DNA of 6,579 nucleotides from an uncultured Altererythrobacter sp. (lineage in GTDB: Bacteria; Pseudomonadota; Alphaproteobacteria; Sphingomonadales; Sphingomonadaceae): the NCBI GenBank assembly GCA_946885545.1, contig CAMPGP010000127.1, positions 1 to 6,579 of the forward strand, in the 5' to 3' direction. Below are positions 1 to 6,185 of the stretch, piece by piece. Each line of letters opens with the position of its first letter. Within the stretch, counting starts at the first letter, position 1. The notes beneath the pieces were generated by a model that was given only the letters and a program-made list of their open reading frames with translations, was not told the DNA's origin and ran no database searches. A program made the translations under genes and the position numbers.

Positions 1-1611
1 CAGACCCGCAGCGGCAAGCGCACCGCCAAGGCCGCGCTCAAGATGGCGGTCGACATGGTGGGGGAGGGGCTGATCGACGAGGAGACCGCGATCCTGCGCG
101 TCGATCCGATGGCGCTCGACCAGTTGCTCCACCCGACTCTCGACCCGCAAGCCCCGCGCGACGTGCTCACCACCGGGCTTCCCGCCTCGCCGGGTGCGGC
201 TTCGGGCAAGATCGTGCTCGACGCCGATACCGCCGAGCAATGGTCGCAGCGCGGCGAGAAGGTCATCCTCGTGCGCGTCGAGACCAGCCCGGAGGACATC
301 CACGGCATGCACGCCGCGCAGGGCATCCTCACCGCGCGCGGCGGCATGACGTCACACGCGGCGGTGGTCGCGCGCGGCATGGGCCGCCCTTGCGTTTCGG
401 GCGCGCCCGGCGTCGCGATCGACCTCAAGGCGCGCACGCTGCGCATCGGCGACCGCGAGCTGGCCGAGGGGGACACGCTCACGCTGGACGGCGGCACCGG
501 GCAGGTCATGGCGGGCGAGGTCGCGACGATCGAACCCGAGATGGCGGGCGATTTCGGGGTGCTGATGGAATGGGCCGACCGTCACCGGCGGATGAAGGTG
601 CGCACCAATGCGGAAACCCCGGCCGACTGCCGCATGGCGCGCCAGTTCGGCGCCGAGGGCATCGGTCTGTGCCGCACCGAGCATATGTTCTTCGACGCGA
701 GCCGCATCAGTGCGGTGCGCGAGATGATCCTCGCCGACAGTGAAAAGGGCCGCCGCGCCGCGCTCGCAAAACTCCTGCCAGAGCAGCGCTCCGACTTTCG
801 CGAGATCTTCGAGGTCATGGTCGGCCTGCCGTGCACGATCCGTCTGCTCGACCCGCCGCTGCATGAGTTCCTGCCGCACGCCGACGAGGATTTCGCCGAA
901 CTGGCCGATGCCACCGGGCTGGGCGTCGACCACCTGAAGCGCCGCGCGAGCGACCTGCACGAATTCAACCCGATGCTCGGCCACCGCGGCTGCCGCCTCG
1001 GGATCACCTACCCCGAGATCTACGAGATGCAGGCGCGCGCGATCTTCGAGGCGGCATGCGAGGTAGCCGAATCGAGCGGTGAAGCCCCGGTCCCCGAGGT
1101 GATGATCCCGCTCGTCGCCACCCGCCGCGAACTGGAGCTGCTGCGCGCGCTGGTCGACCGCGTCGCGGCGGAGGTCTTCGCGGAGAAAGGGCGCAAGGTC
1201 GAATACCTCGTCGGCACGATGATCGAGCTGCCGCGCGCCGCGCTCATGGCCGGCGAGATCGCGGAGGAGGCACGCTTCTTCTCGTTCGGAACCAACGACC
1301 TGACGCAGACCACTCTCGGCGTTTCGAGGGACGATTCGGCGCGCTTCCTCGCGCCTTACGTCGAGAAGGGTGTGTTCCCGCGCGATCCCTTCGTCAGCCT
1401 CGATATCGACGGTGTCGGCCAGCTCGTGCAAATCGCGGTCGAGCGCGGCCGTGCGACCGATCCCGACCTCAAGCTCGGCATTTGCGGCGAGCATGGTGGC
1501 GACCCGGCCAGCATCGCCTTCTGCGAGACGGTCGGCCTCGACTACGTCAGCGCCTCGCCCTACCGCGTGCCGATCGCCCGCCTGGCCGCGGCACAGGCAA
1601 GCCTTCGCTAG
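1..1611 (+). CDS. ppdK: Pyruvate, phosphate dikinase, C-terminal part (5' end outside window)
   Basis: This enzyme interconverts pyruvate + ATP + Pi and PEP + AMP + PPi in the cytoplasm; in alphaproteobacteria it usually serves gluconeogenic PEP supply. The reading frame is open from base 1, beginning TRSGKRTAKAALK, the conserved linker after the nucleotide-binding domain, so the first ATG at 43 is internal. Numbering from base 1 (536 residues visible), the swivelling phosphohistidine domain carries GGMTSHAAVVARGMGRPCVSG-type sequence with the catalytic His at residue 119. The PEP/pyruvate barrel follows: GLCRTEH (Arg225), RLLDPPLHEF (Arg281), the GTMIELPRA segment, FSFGTNDLTQ and GICGEHGGDP with the catalytic Cys495. 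These match Clostridium symbiosum His455, Arg561, Arg617 and Cys831 with a constant offset of 336, so roughly 336 residues are missing to the left. All visible active-site residues are intact. The TAG stop overlaps that of the convergent methyltransferase gene. Confidence 0.96.
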   Translation, partial: QTRSGKRTAKAALKMAVDMVGEGLIDEETAILRVDPMALDQLLHPTLDPQAPRDVLTTGLPASPGAASGKIVLDADTAEQWSQRGEKVILVRVETSPEDIHGMHAAQGILTARGGMTSHAAVVARGMGRPCVSGAPGVAIDLKARTLRIGDRELAEGDTLTLDGGTGQVMAGEVATIEPEMAGDFGVLMEWADRHRRMKVRTNAETPADCRMARQFGAEGIGLCRTEHMFFDASRISAVREMILADSEKGRRAALAKLLPEQRSDFREIFEVMVGLPCTIRLLDPPLHEFLPHADEDFAELADATGLGVDHLKRRASDLHEFNPMLGHRGCRLGITYPEIYEMQARAIFEAACEVAESSGEAPVPEVMIPLVATRRELELLRALVDRVAAEVFAEKGRKVEYLVGTMIELPRAALMAGEIAEEARFFSFGTNDLTQTTLGVSRDDSARFLAPYVEKGVFPRDPFVSLDIDGVGQLVQIAVERGRATDPDLKLGICGEHGGDPASIAFCETVGLDYVSASPYRVPIARLAAAQASLR

Positions 1612-2357
1612 TCTTTCCAGCCCGTTAGGGTGATAATCTCGAACGGCTCAGTGACCCGGCCGTCCGTGTCCGCAGTTTCAAGAAATGCGGTCCGTGCCCG
1701 CTCCAGCGCCTCACGCGAAAGCGGCGGAGGCACCGAGGTCAAAACGTTGGTCAGCGCCTGCGCGCGCAAGTCCGCCACCAGTCGGTCGAGCGAGGGATAG
1801 CGCACCCGGAGCGTGAACGAATCCGCCACTTGTCGCGCGAACCCCGCTCGCTGCAGCAAGGCCGATGCCGCCCGCATGTCGATCATCGGGTGCATCCGCG
1901 CCGCCGGTCTCTCGGGCTCCGCCGCCATCACGGCTCGCCGCAAGTTGGGCAGGCTCCCCGCGCCGAGAAAGCTGACGATCGCGATCCCGCCCGGCGCCAA
2001 TGCCTCGCGAACATGCAACAGCGCTCCCGGCACATCGTTGACCGTATCGAGCATGCCGACGCTTGTGACGAGATCGTAGGGCCCGGCCAGCGATGCTTCC
2101 TCGTCGATGCCGTCAGGCCCGAAGCCCTCGATCCGCTCTGCGTCGAGCGTTCTTGTCGCCAATCCGGTCGGATCGCCGATCACGAGGGCGGATGCCACCC
2201 GGTGATCGATGAAGCCGAGCCGGTCAGCGAGCTCCTCCGCCATCGCGCGGAAGACGAAATCGGGCGCGTCGGGCGCGCCCTGAAGATGCAGGGCACGGCG
2301 CCAGCGCGCGATGCGGCGGCGATGTGAGAATATCTGCGGTACGCTCCCAGGTGTCAT
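1608..2357 (-). CDS. Methyltransferase-fold protein, NDUFAF5/BioC-like
   Basis: A 249-residue protein. The segment YDLVTSVGMLDTVNDVPGAL (94-113), then VREALAPGG (117-124), is the acidic/post-I region of class I SAM methyltransferases. The C-terminal part (YPSLDRLVADL at 188-198, the ALERARTAF helix, and the ending EIITLTGWK) resembles mitochondrial complex I assembly factor NDUFAF5, a relative of BioC. The human protein hydroxylates an arginine of the NDUFS7 subunit; a similar role here is inference. The SAM motif I, normally DxGxGxG, reads ALVIGDPTGL (57-66) and is degenerate, so cofactor binding is uncertain. I chose the ATG at 2357 because MTPGSVPQIFS resembles the family start (xPQIFxxxRR) and AGGG lies 9 bases upstream. 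An in-frame ATG at 2432 would add 25 residues of unlikely sequence and run into comF. It converges on ppdK and diverges from comF. Confidence 0.86.
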   Translation of the reverse strand: MTPGSVPQIFSHRRRIARWRRALHLQGAPDAPDFVFRAMAEELADRLGFIDHRVASALVIGDPTGLATRTLDAERIEGFGPDGIDEEASLAGPYDLVTSVGMLDTVNDVPGALLHVREALAPGGIAIVSFLGAGSLPNLRRAVMAAEPERPAARMHPMIDMRAASALLQRAGFARQVADSFTLRVRYPSLDRLVADLRAQALTNVLTSVPPPLSREALERARTAFLETADTDGRVTEPFEIITLTGWKD

Positions 2358-2377
2358 GGCGCACGGCCCTGCCGGGG

Positions 2378-2394
2378 TTGCCTTCGGGAGGCAA
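2378..2394. repeat. Small inverted repeat in the methyltransferase/comF divergent gap
   Basis: TTGCCT (2378-2383) and AGGCAA (2389-2394) form a 6-bp stem around a 5-base loop. It lies in the 55 bases between the methyltransferase start (2357) and the preferred comF start (2413). The right arm overlaps the purine-rich GGGAGG (2386-2391), the only good Shine-Dalgarno-like sequence before comF, but that is about 21 bases from the GTG. A role as operator or in translation of comF is possible, but such a short repeat could be chance in GC-rich DNA. Confidence 0.3.
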
Positions 2395-2412
2395 GCGCGA
2401 CAGCATCGTGGC

Positions 2413-3222
2413 GTGAGCGTCACCACCTTCATCCGCGAATCCGTCGCCCCGTTGGTGGACTTGATCTATCCGCCGCGATGCCCGGTCTGCGGCGAAGGCA
2501 TCGCGCACCAGGACGGGCTTTGCTCCAATTGCTGGAGCGCGCTTTCTCTTCCCGGTGCTCCAGCCTGCGCGCTCTGCCAGCGTCCGTTCGGCACCGACTT
2601 CGCCACAGACGGGTCGGTCTGCGCGCCTTGTCTTGCCAGCCCGCCGCGGCACGACGGGATAGCCGCCGGAACCATCTACAACGATGCCGCGCGCAAGCTG
2701 GTGCTGGCGTTCAAGCATGGGCGCAGGATTGCGCTGGCGCCTATGCTTGCACGGCTGATCGCCGCGCGGCTCCCGCCCCTCGACGGGGAGTGGCTGGTCG
2801 CCCCGGTACCGCTTCATCGCTGGCGCCTGTGGCGGCGAGGCTTCAATCAAGCCGGTCTCATCGCGCGGGAGCTATCGCGGCTGACGGGAGGCAATCTGGC
2901 CGTCGACGCATTGCGACGTCGAAAGCGCACTCCGATGCTGGGTGGGCTCGGACGGAAGGCCCGCGCCAGGGCGCTTTCGGGAGCCATCGTCGCGGACGAG
3001 CGCTGGGCCGGTCGGATTCGTGGGGCCAATGTCGTGCTGGTCGACGACGTGCTTACCAGCGGTGCGACGAGCGACGCCTGTGTCGCGGCGCTGAAGCGAG
3101 CCGGAGCGACGCGGGTCGTGGTCGCGTGCTTTTCGCGAGTGATCGAGGAGGCAGGGCGCGCTGGCGGTTCGACGAACCCGAAAAACGAAACGCCCGGAGC
3201 CGAAGCTCCGGGCGCCACGTGA
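2413..3222 (+). CDS. comF: ComF family protein (zinc finger + phosphoribosyltransferase-like)
   Basis: A 269-residue double-zinc-finger phosphoribosyltransferase-like protein. Four CxxC pairs sit at Cys23/26, 37/40, 52/55 and 70/73 (CPVCG, CSNCW, CALCQRPF, CAPC), typical of the ComF N-terminal zinc region. The PRTase part has LVAPVPLHRWRLWRRGFNQA (128-147) and the PRPP-binding loop VVLVDDVLTSGAT (207-219). ComF proteins support natural transformation in some bacteria, acting on internalised single-stranded DNA; in many alphaproteobacteria the role is untested. The GTG at 2413 puts the usual short lead before DLIYPPRCPVCG. An ATG at 2356, overlapping the divergent ATG of the neighbour, would add 19 residues, has only a weak AGG upstream, and cannot be excluded. 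The last 20 or so residues (from about 250) run through the minus-strand terminator hairpin and look like a non-conserved tail. Confidence 0.92.
   Translation: MSVTTFIRESVAPLVDLIYPPRCPVCGEGIAHQDGLCSNCWSALSLPGAPACALCQRPFGTDFATDGSVCAPCLASPPRHDGIAAGTIYNDAARKLVLAFKHGRRIALAPMLARLIAARLPPLDGEWLVAPVPLHRWRLWRRGFNQAGLIARELSRLTGGNLAVDALRRRKRTPMLGGLGRKARARALSGAIVADERWAGRIRGANVVLVDDVLTSGATSDACVAALKRAGATRVVVACFSRVIEEAGRAGGSTNPKNETPGAEAPGAT
3181..3214 (-). terminator. Rho-independent terminator reading on the minus strand
   Basis: Arms CGCCCGGAGC (3191-3200) and GCTCCGGGCG (3205-3214) pair perfectly over 10 bp. Read on the minus strand the loop is UUCG closed by C-G, the very stable tetraloop, and is followed at once by TTTCGTTTTT (complement of 3181-3190). 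On the plus strand no T-run follows, so it is not a normal terminator for comF, whose 3' coding end it overlaps. No minus-strand protein gene lies within the preceding several hundred bases, so the transcript it ends is not obvious. Confidence 0.8.
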
Positions 3223-3420
3223 CGAAATTCAATGGATCCGCCCGAAGGCTGGACGGCCACCCCCATGGCCGCACGGGATCCAATCCCTCAACGTTGCCGG
3301 AGGCGCCATCGCCTTGAGGCGGGCTGCATCTCCGTTTCCCCTGAACCATGGCGCTCTAATGGCACCGAAAGGTCGGCGAGCTGCCCTTGCGGGCTGCAGT
3401 CGCTTCTTCCCATTTTCAGC
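3191..3420 (-). ncRNA. Candidate structured small RNA ending at the minus-strand terminator (unidentified)
   Basis: This is inferred from an orphan terminator plus several upstream hairpins; the 5' end is a guess. On the minus strand, 5' to 3', I see: GCCC-GCAA-GGGC (3394-3383), a GNRA-loop hairpin; ACC-TTTC-GGT (3373-3364); a GCGCCAT/ATGGCGC stem (3354-3348 with 3309-3303) enclosing CGCC-TCAA-GGCG (3321-3310); GGATCC arms (3281-3276 and 3239-3234) enclosing CGGCCA/TGGCCG (3271-3266 and 3259-3254) and GCC-TTCG-GGC (3249-3240); then the terminator. UUCG loops occur twice and GCAA once in this orientation, which favours the minus strand. A 64-codon minus-strand reading frame (3423-3229) crosses it but lacks a ribosome site and has weak third-position GC bias. 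I did not recognise 6S, SRP, tmRNA or RNase P signatures and could not assign a promoter. Confidence 0.3.
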
Positions 3421-3542
3421 CATCGCATCAAAGCGGCATGTCGCGAGGGCGTGGATTTTCGAACAGGCCTGTGGTTATCCTGCAACAAACGGTTCACATC
3501 GTTGCGTGAACCGCGCGCAATAGTTCGAAAAGAGAGCGATCG
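3223..3542. other. 320-base interval between comF and hisI without a convincing protein gene
   Basis: The left two thirds (about 3223-3400) are GC-rich and hairpin-dense and are described as a candidate minus-strand RNA. The right third (about 3430-3542) is less GC-rich and should hold the hisI promoter; it contains a palindrome at 3490-3513 and two copies of TTCGAA (about 3457 and 3524). Short reading frames cross it on both strands, but none has a good ribosome site, a recognisable product, or the strong third-position GC preference of the neighbouring genes. Confidence 0.6.
3490..3513. promoter_or_regulatory. Perfect 8-bp inverted repeat upstream of hisI (possible operator)
   Basis: CGGTTCAC (3490-3497) and GTGAACCG (3506-3513) are perfect inverted repeats with an 8-base spacer, ending 29 bases before the hisI ATG. 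The size and spacing fit a dimeric repressor site or a short RNA hairpin in the hisI leader. No T-run follows, so it is not a terminator. The binding protein is unknown. Confidence 0.4.
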
Positions 3543-3887
3543 ATGGATCAATTCCAGCCCCGGTTCGACGACAAGGGATTGCTGACGGCAGTGGTCGTCG
3601 ATGCGGCCGATGGTACCGTGCGAATGGTCGCATTCATGGACCGCGAGGCGCTCGACCAAACGCGGGAGACCGGCTTGGCGCATTTTCATTCCCGATCACG
3701 CGGAGCGTTGTGGCTCAAGGGCGAGACATCGGGCAATACGCTGGCGGTCGAGGAGATACGCGTCGACTGCGACCAGGATGCGCTCGTGCTGAGGTGCCGT
3801 CCCGCGGGCCCGACTTGCCACACGGGCGCCCGGAGCTGCTTCTTTCGTAAGCTGGACGGCGAACAACTCATGCCGGTCGAAGGTTGA
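3543..3887 (+). CDS. hisI: Phosphoribosyl-AMP cyclohydrolase
   Basis: This enzyme opens the adenine ring of phosphoribosyl-AMP to give ProFAR, the third step of histidine biosynthesis, in the cytoplasm. The 114-residue length fits the monofunctional enzyme; no HisE (phosphoribosyl-ATP pyrophosphatase) domain is fused. Family blocks are clear: [17 protein letters not shown] (28-44), [16 protein letters not shown] (50-65), [12 protein letters not shown] (74-85) and [13 protein letters not shown] (89-101). Asp75/77/79 correspond to the Mg site, and Cys76, Cys92 and Cys99 to the zinc ligands, so it should be active. AGAGAG at 3531-3536 sits 6 bases before the ATG as a ribosome site. It is not beside other his genes in this window. 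Its TGA lies inside the promoter/operator of the downstream MerR gene, so the two are probably separate transcription units, though read-through is possible across the 30-base gap. Confidence 0.97.
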   Translation: MDQFQPRFDDKGLLTAVVVDAADGTVRMVAFMDREALDQTRETGLAHFHSRSRGALWLKGETSGNTLAVEEIRVDCDQDALVLRCRPAGPTCHTGARSCFFRKLDGEQLMPVEG

Positions 3888-3911
3888 CGCTTACGTAAAG
3901 CGCGGTAAGGT
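3884..3911 (+). promoter_or_regulatory. Probable promoter and LiuR-like operator of the MerR/acyl-CoA dehydrogenase operon
   Basis: A TTGACG -35-like hexamer (3884-3889) overlaps the hisI stop codon. It runs into the dyad CGCTTACGTAAAGCG (3888-3902), with arms CGCTT and AAGCG and a TTACGTAA core. A weak -10 candidate is TAAGGT (3906-3911, 16-bp spacer); a 19-20-bp MerR-type spacer would place it near 3909. The sequence resembles, from memory, the LiuR motif of proteobacteria (TTGACGTTTACGTAAAC-like). Its place directly before a MerR-family gene fits autoregulation. The exact transcription start is not determined. Confidence 0.6.
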
Positions 3912-3917
3912 AGAGGC

Positions 3918-4352
3918 ATGGCTGAACCCGCGCGCAAGCTCTCCGAAACGCACTCCGGTGCGCACCTCGATCGCCCCGACAAGCATTCGCGAGAGCAATT
4001 CTCGATTTCCGACCTGACCTCGGAGTTCGACTGTACCGCCCGCGCGCTGCGCTTCTACGAGGATGAGGGCCTGATCGCGCCCAAGCGTGTTGGTCTCAGC
4101 CGCGTCTATTCCAAGCGTGACCGCGCCCGACTCGCATGGATCATGCGGGCGAAGAACGTCGGCTTCTCGCTGACCGAGATCCGCGAGATGATCGATCTCT
4201 ACGACCTCGGCGACGGCCGGGTCGAGCAGCGACGCGTCACCATCGAGAAATGCCGCGCGCACGTCGCCAAGCTCAAGCGACAGCGGGCGGACATCGATTC
4301 GTCGATCAAGGAACTCACCGCCTTCATCAAGCTCGTCGATTCGATCGACTGA
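3918..4352 (+). CDS. MerR-family transcriptional regulator (LiuR-like)
   Basis: A 144-residue DNA-binding regulator. The winged helix-turn-helix lies at about 28-75: [20 protein letters not shown] followed by EDEGLIAP and the wing [13 protein letters not shown] long helix from about 107 to 140 ([20 protein letters not shown] and on) is the antiparallel dimer coiled coil. No C-terminal cysteine cluster for metal binding is present, and no large effector domain. The family members controlling acyl-CoA or branched-chain amino acid catabolism (LiuR type) have this size and typically sit beside acyl-CoA dehydrogenases, as here (27-base gap). The 27-residue polar N-terminal extension before the HTH is longer than in many relatives, but no later ATG exists before the domain. 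AAGG (3907-3910) is a plausible ribosome site. An acyl-CoA effector is inferred, not seen. Confidence 0.9.
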   Translation: MAEPARKLSETHSGAHLDRPDKHSREQFSISDLTSEFDCTARALRFYEDEGLIAPKRVGLSRVYSKRDRARLAWIMRAKNVGFSLTEIREMIDLYDLGDGRVEQRRVTIEKCRAHVAKLKRQRADIDSSIKELTAFIKLVDSID

Positions 4353-4379
4353 GTCCGCACACTTTTCGCAGGACGACCT

Positions 4380-6185
4380 ATGCCCACCTATACTGCTCCG
4401 ACCCGCGACACCCGCTTCGTGATCAACGAGGTTCTCGACCTCGCCAGCTACGGCAACCTGCCGGGCTTCGAGAGCGCGACGCCCGACATGATCGAGGCCG
4501 TGATTGGCGAAGCGGGGCGATTCTGCTCCGAGGTGCTCGCGCCGCTCAACCGCGCTGGAGACGAACACGGCTGCAAGCGCAACGATGATGGCTCGGTCAC
4601 CACTCCGCCCGGATTCAAGGCCGCGTTCGAGCAGTTCCGCGAGGCCGGTTGGAGCACCCTCTCTGCGCCGGAGGAATTCGGCGGGCAGGGCATGCCGCAC
4701 GTGCTCGGGTTCATGCTCGAGGAGTTCATCTCGTCGGCCAACCAGGCCTTCGGCATGTATCCGGGCCTCACCAACGGCGCGGTCTCGGCGCTACTCGCCA
4801 AGGGTTCGCCCGAGCTGCAGCAGAAGTACGTCCCCAGGATGATCGCCAACGAATGGCTCGGCACGATGAACCTGACCGAGCCGCAGTGCGGCACCGATCT
4901 CGGCATGATCCGCACCAAGGCGGAGCCGCAGGCGGACGGCAGCTATGCGATCACCGGCACCAAGATCTTCATCTCCGCCGGCGAGCACGACCTGACCGAC
5001 CAGATCATCCACCTCGTACTGGCGAAGACGCCCGGCGCGCCCGATTCGACCAAGGGCATCTCGCTGTTCGTGGTGCCCAAGGTGCTGGTGAACGACGACG
5101 GTTCGCTGGGGGAGCGCAACGGCGTCACCTGCGGCTCGATCGAACACAAGATGGGCATTCACGGCAACTCGACCTGCGTGCTCAACTACGACGGGGCGAT
5201 CGGGTGGCTGGTCGGCGACGAGAACAAGGGCCTCGCCGCGATGTTCATCATGATGAACGCCGCGCGGCTCGGCGTCGGCATCCAGGGCTTCAGCCAGGCC
5301 GAGGCGGCCTATCAGAACGCGGTCGCCTATGCGCTAGACCGGCGGCAGGGCAGGGCGTTGACCGGCCCGGCCGAGCCGAACGAGAAGGCCGATCCGATCT
5401 TCGTCCACCCCGACGTCCGCCGCATGCTGATGGACGCCAAGGCGTTCACCGAAGGCTTCCGCGCGCTGGCGCTGTGGGGCGCGCTGCTGGTGGACCTGAC
5501 GCACAAGGCCGCGAGCGAAGAAGAGCGCGCCGAGGCCGATCTGCTGCTCGGGCTGATGACCCCGGTGATCAAGGGATACGGCACCGACAAGGGCTTCGAG
5601 ACCGCAGTCAACATGCAGCAGGTGTTCGGCGGCCACGGCTACATCGAGGAATGGGGCATGAGCCAGTTCGTGCGCGATGCCCGCATCACGCAGATCTACG
5701 AAGGCACCAACGGCGTGCAGGCGATGGACCTGTGCGGTCGCAAGCTGGCGCAGAACGGCGGCGCGGCCGTGCAGGCGTTCTTCAAGCTGGTCGGCGAGGA
5801 AGCCGCCGCGGCGAAGGGCGACGAGGCACTCGGCCCGATCGCCGAGAAGCTCGAGAAGGCGCTGAACGAACAGCAGGCCGCGACGATGTGGTTCATGCAG
5901 AACGCGATGCAGAACCCCAACCACCTCGGCGCGGGCGCGCATCACTACATGCACATCATGGGCATCGTGACGCTGGGCCTGATGTGGCTGCGGATGGCCA
6001 AGGTCGCGCAGGCGAAGCTGGCCGAGGGCGGCGAGGACAGGGCGTTCTACGAGGCCAAGCTGGTCACCGCCCGCTACTACGCCGAACGCTTCCTGCCCGA
6101 TGCAGGCGCGCTGCGGCGCAAGCTGGAAGCGGGAAGCGACAGCATGATGGCGCTGGGCGAAGAGGCTTTCGCAACGGCGGCTTGA
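4380..6185 (+). CDS. Acyl-CoA dehydrogenase with extra C-terminal domain (FadE/DmdC-like)
   Basis: A 601-residue flavoprotein that would oxidise an acyl-CoA to the 2,3-enoyl-CoA, passing electrons to ETF. Order: a short N-terminal helix region; N-terminal ACAD domain (about 35-160, with SAPEEFGGQG at 95-104); middle beta domain with LTEPQCGTDLG (165-175) and ITGTKIFISAGEHD (191-204), which contact FAD; the C-terminal helical domain (about 280-450) with FGGHGYIEEWGMSQFVRDAR (416-435); then a further roughly 130-residue C-terminal domain found in this long subfamily. The catalytic base is Glu441 in IYEGTNGVQ. About 600 residues is normal for this subfamily and longer than the 380-residue classical enzymes. 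The subfamily includes fatty-acid enzymes and DmdC (3-methylmercaptopropionyl-CoA dehydrogenase), so substrate is open. AGGA at 4370-4373, 6 bases before the ATG, marks the start. It is probably cotranscribed with and controlled by the MerR regulator. Confidence 0.95.
   Translation: MPTYTAPTRDTRFVINEVLDLASYGNLPGFESATPDMIEAVIGEAGRFCSEVLAPLNRAGDEHGCKRNDDGSVTTPPGFKAAFEQFREAGWSTLSAPEEFGGQGMPHVLGFMLEEFISSANQAFGMYPGLTNGAVSALLAKGSPELQQKYVPRMIANEWLGTMNLTEPQCGTDLGMIRTKAEPQADGSYAITGTKIFISAGEHDLTDQIIHLVLAKTPGAPDSTKGISLFVVPKVLVNDDGSLGERNGVTCGSIEHKMGIHGNSTCVLNYDGAIGWLVGDENKGLAAMFIMMNAARLGVGIQGFSQAEAAYQNAVAYALDRRQGRALTGPAEPNEKADPIFVHPDVRRMLMDAKAFTEGFRALALWGALLVDLTHKAASEEERAEADLLLGLMTPVIKGYGTDKGFETAVNMQQVFGGHGYIEEWGMSQFVRDARITQIYEGTNGVQAMDLCGRKLAQNGGAAVQAFFKLVGEEAAAAKGDEALGPIAEKLEKALNEQQAATMWFMQNAMQNPNHLGAGAHHYMHIMGIVTLGLMWLRMAKVAQAKLAEGGEDRAFYEAKLVTARYYAERFLPDAGALRRKLEAGSDSMMALGEEAFATAA

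Noticed and set aside
352..1494. Long (380-codon) open frame on the minus strand inside ppdK
   Set aside because: It is a mirror of the GC-rich ppdK codons; the plus-strand frame has every active-site motif of pyruvate, phosphate dikinase, and the antisense product resembles nothing.
3191..3214. The same strong hairpin as a terminator for comF on the plus strand
   Set aside because: It lies before the comF stop codon and no T-run follows on the plus strand; the A-rich stretch before it is the T-tract of the opposite strand.
3470..3480. DnaA box near TGTGGTTATCC
   Set aside because: It does not match TTATCCACA or its complement, and there is no cluster of boxes or AT-rich unwinding region.
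3223..3542. 6S RNA, SRP RNA, tmRNA, RNase P RNA or a known riboswitch in the comF-hisI gap
   Set aside because: I looked for their conserved core strings on both strands (for example the SRP GGAAG-GAGCAG loop, the RNase P ACAGAAA block, a tmRNA CCA end and tag) and found none.
3232..3585. 117-codon plus-strand frame running from the comF-hisI gap into hisI
   Set aside because: No ribosome site, no family resemblance, and it overlaps the well-supported hisI start in another frame.
3891..4700. 269-codon minus-strand frame opposite the MerR gene and the dehydrogenase start
   Set aside because: Opposite strand of two clear genes; no motif and no ribosome site.
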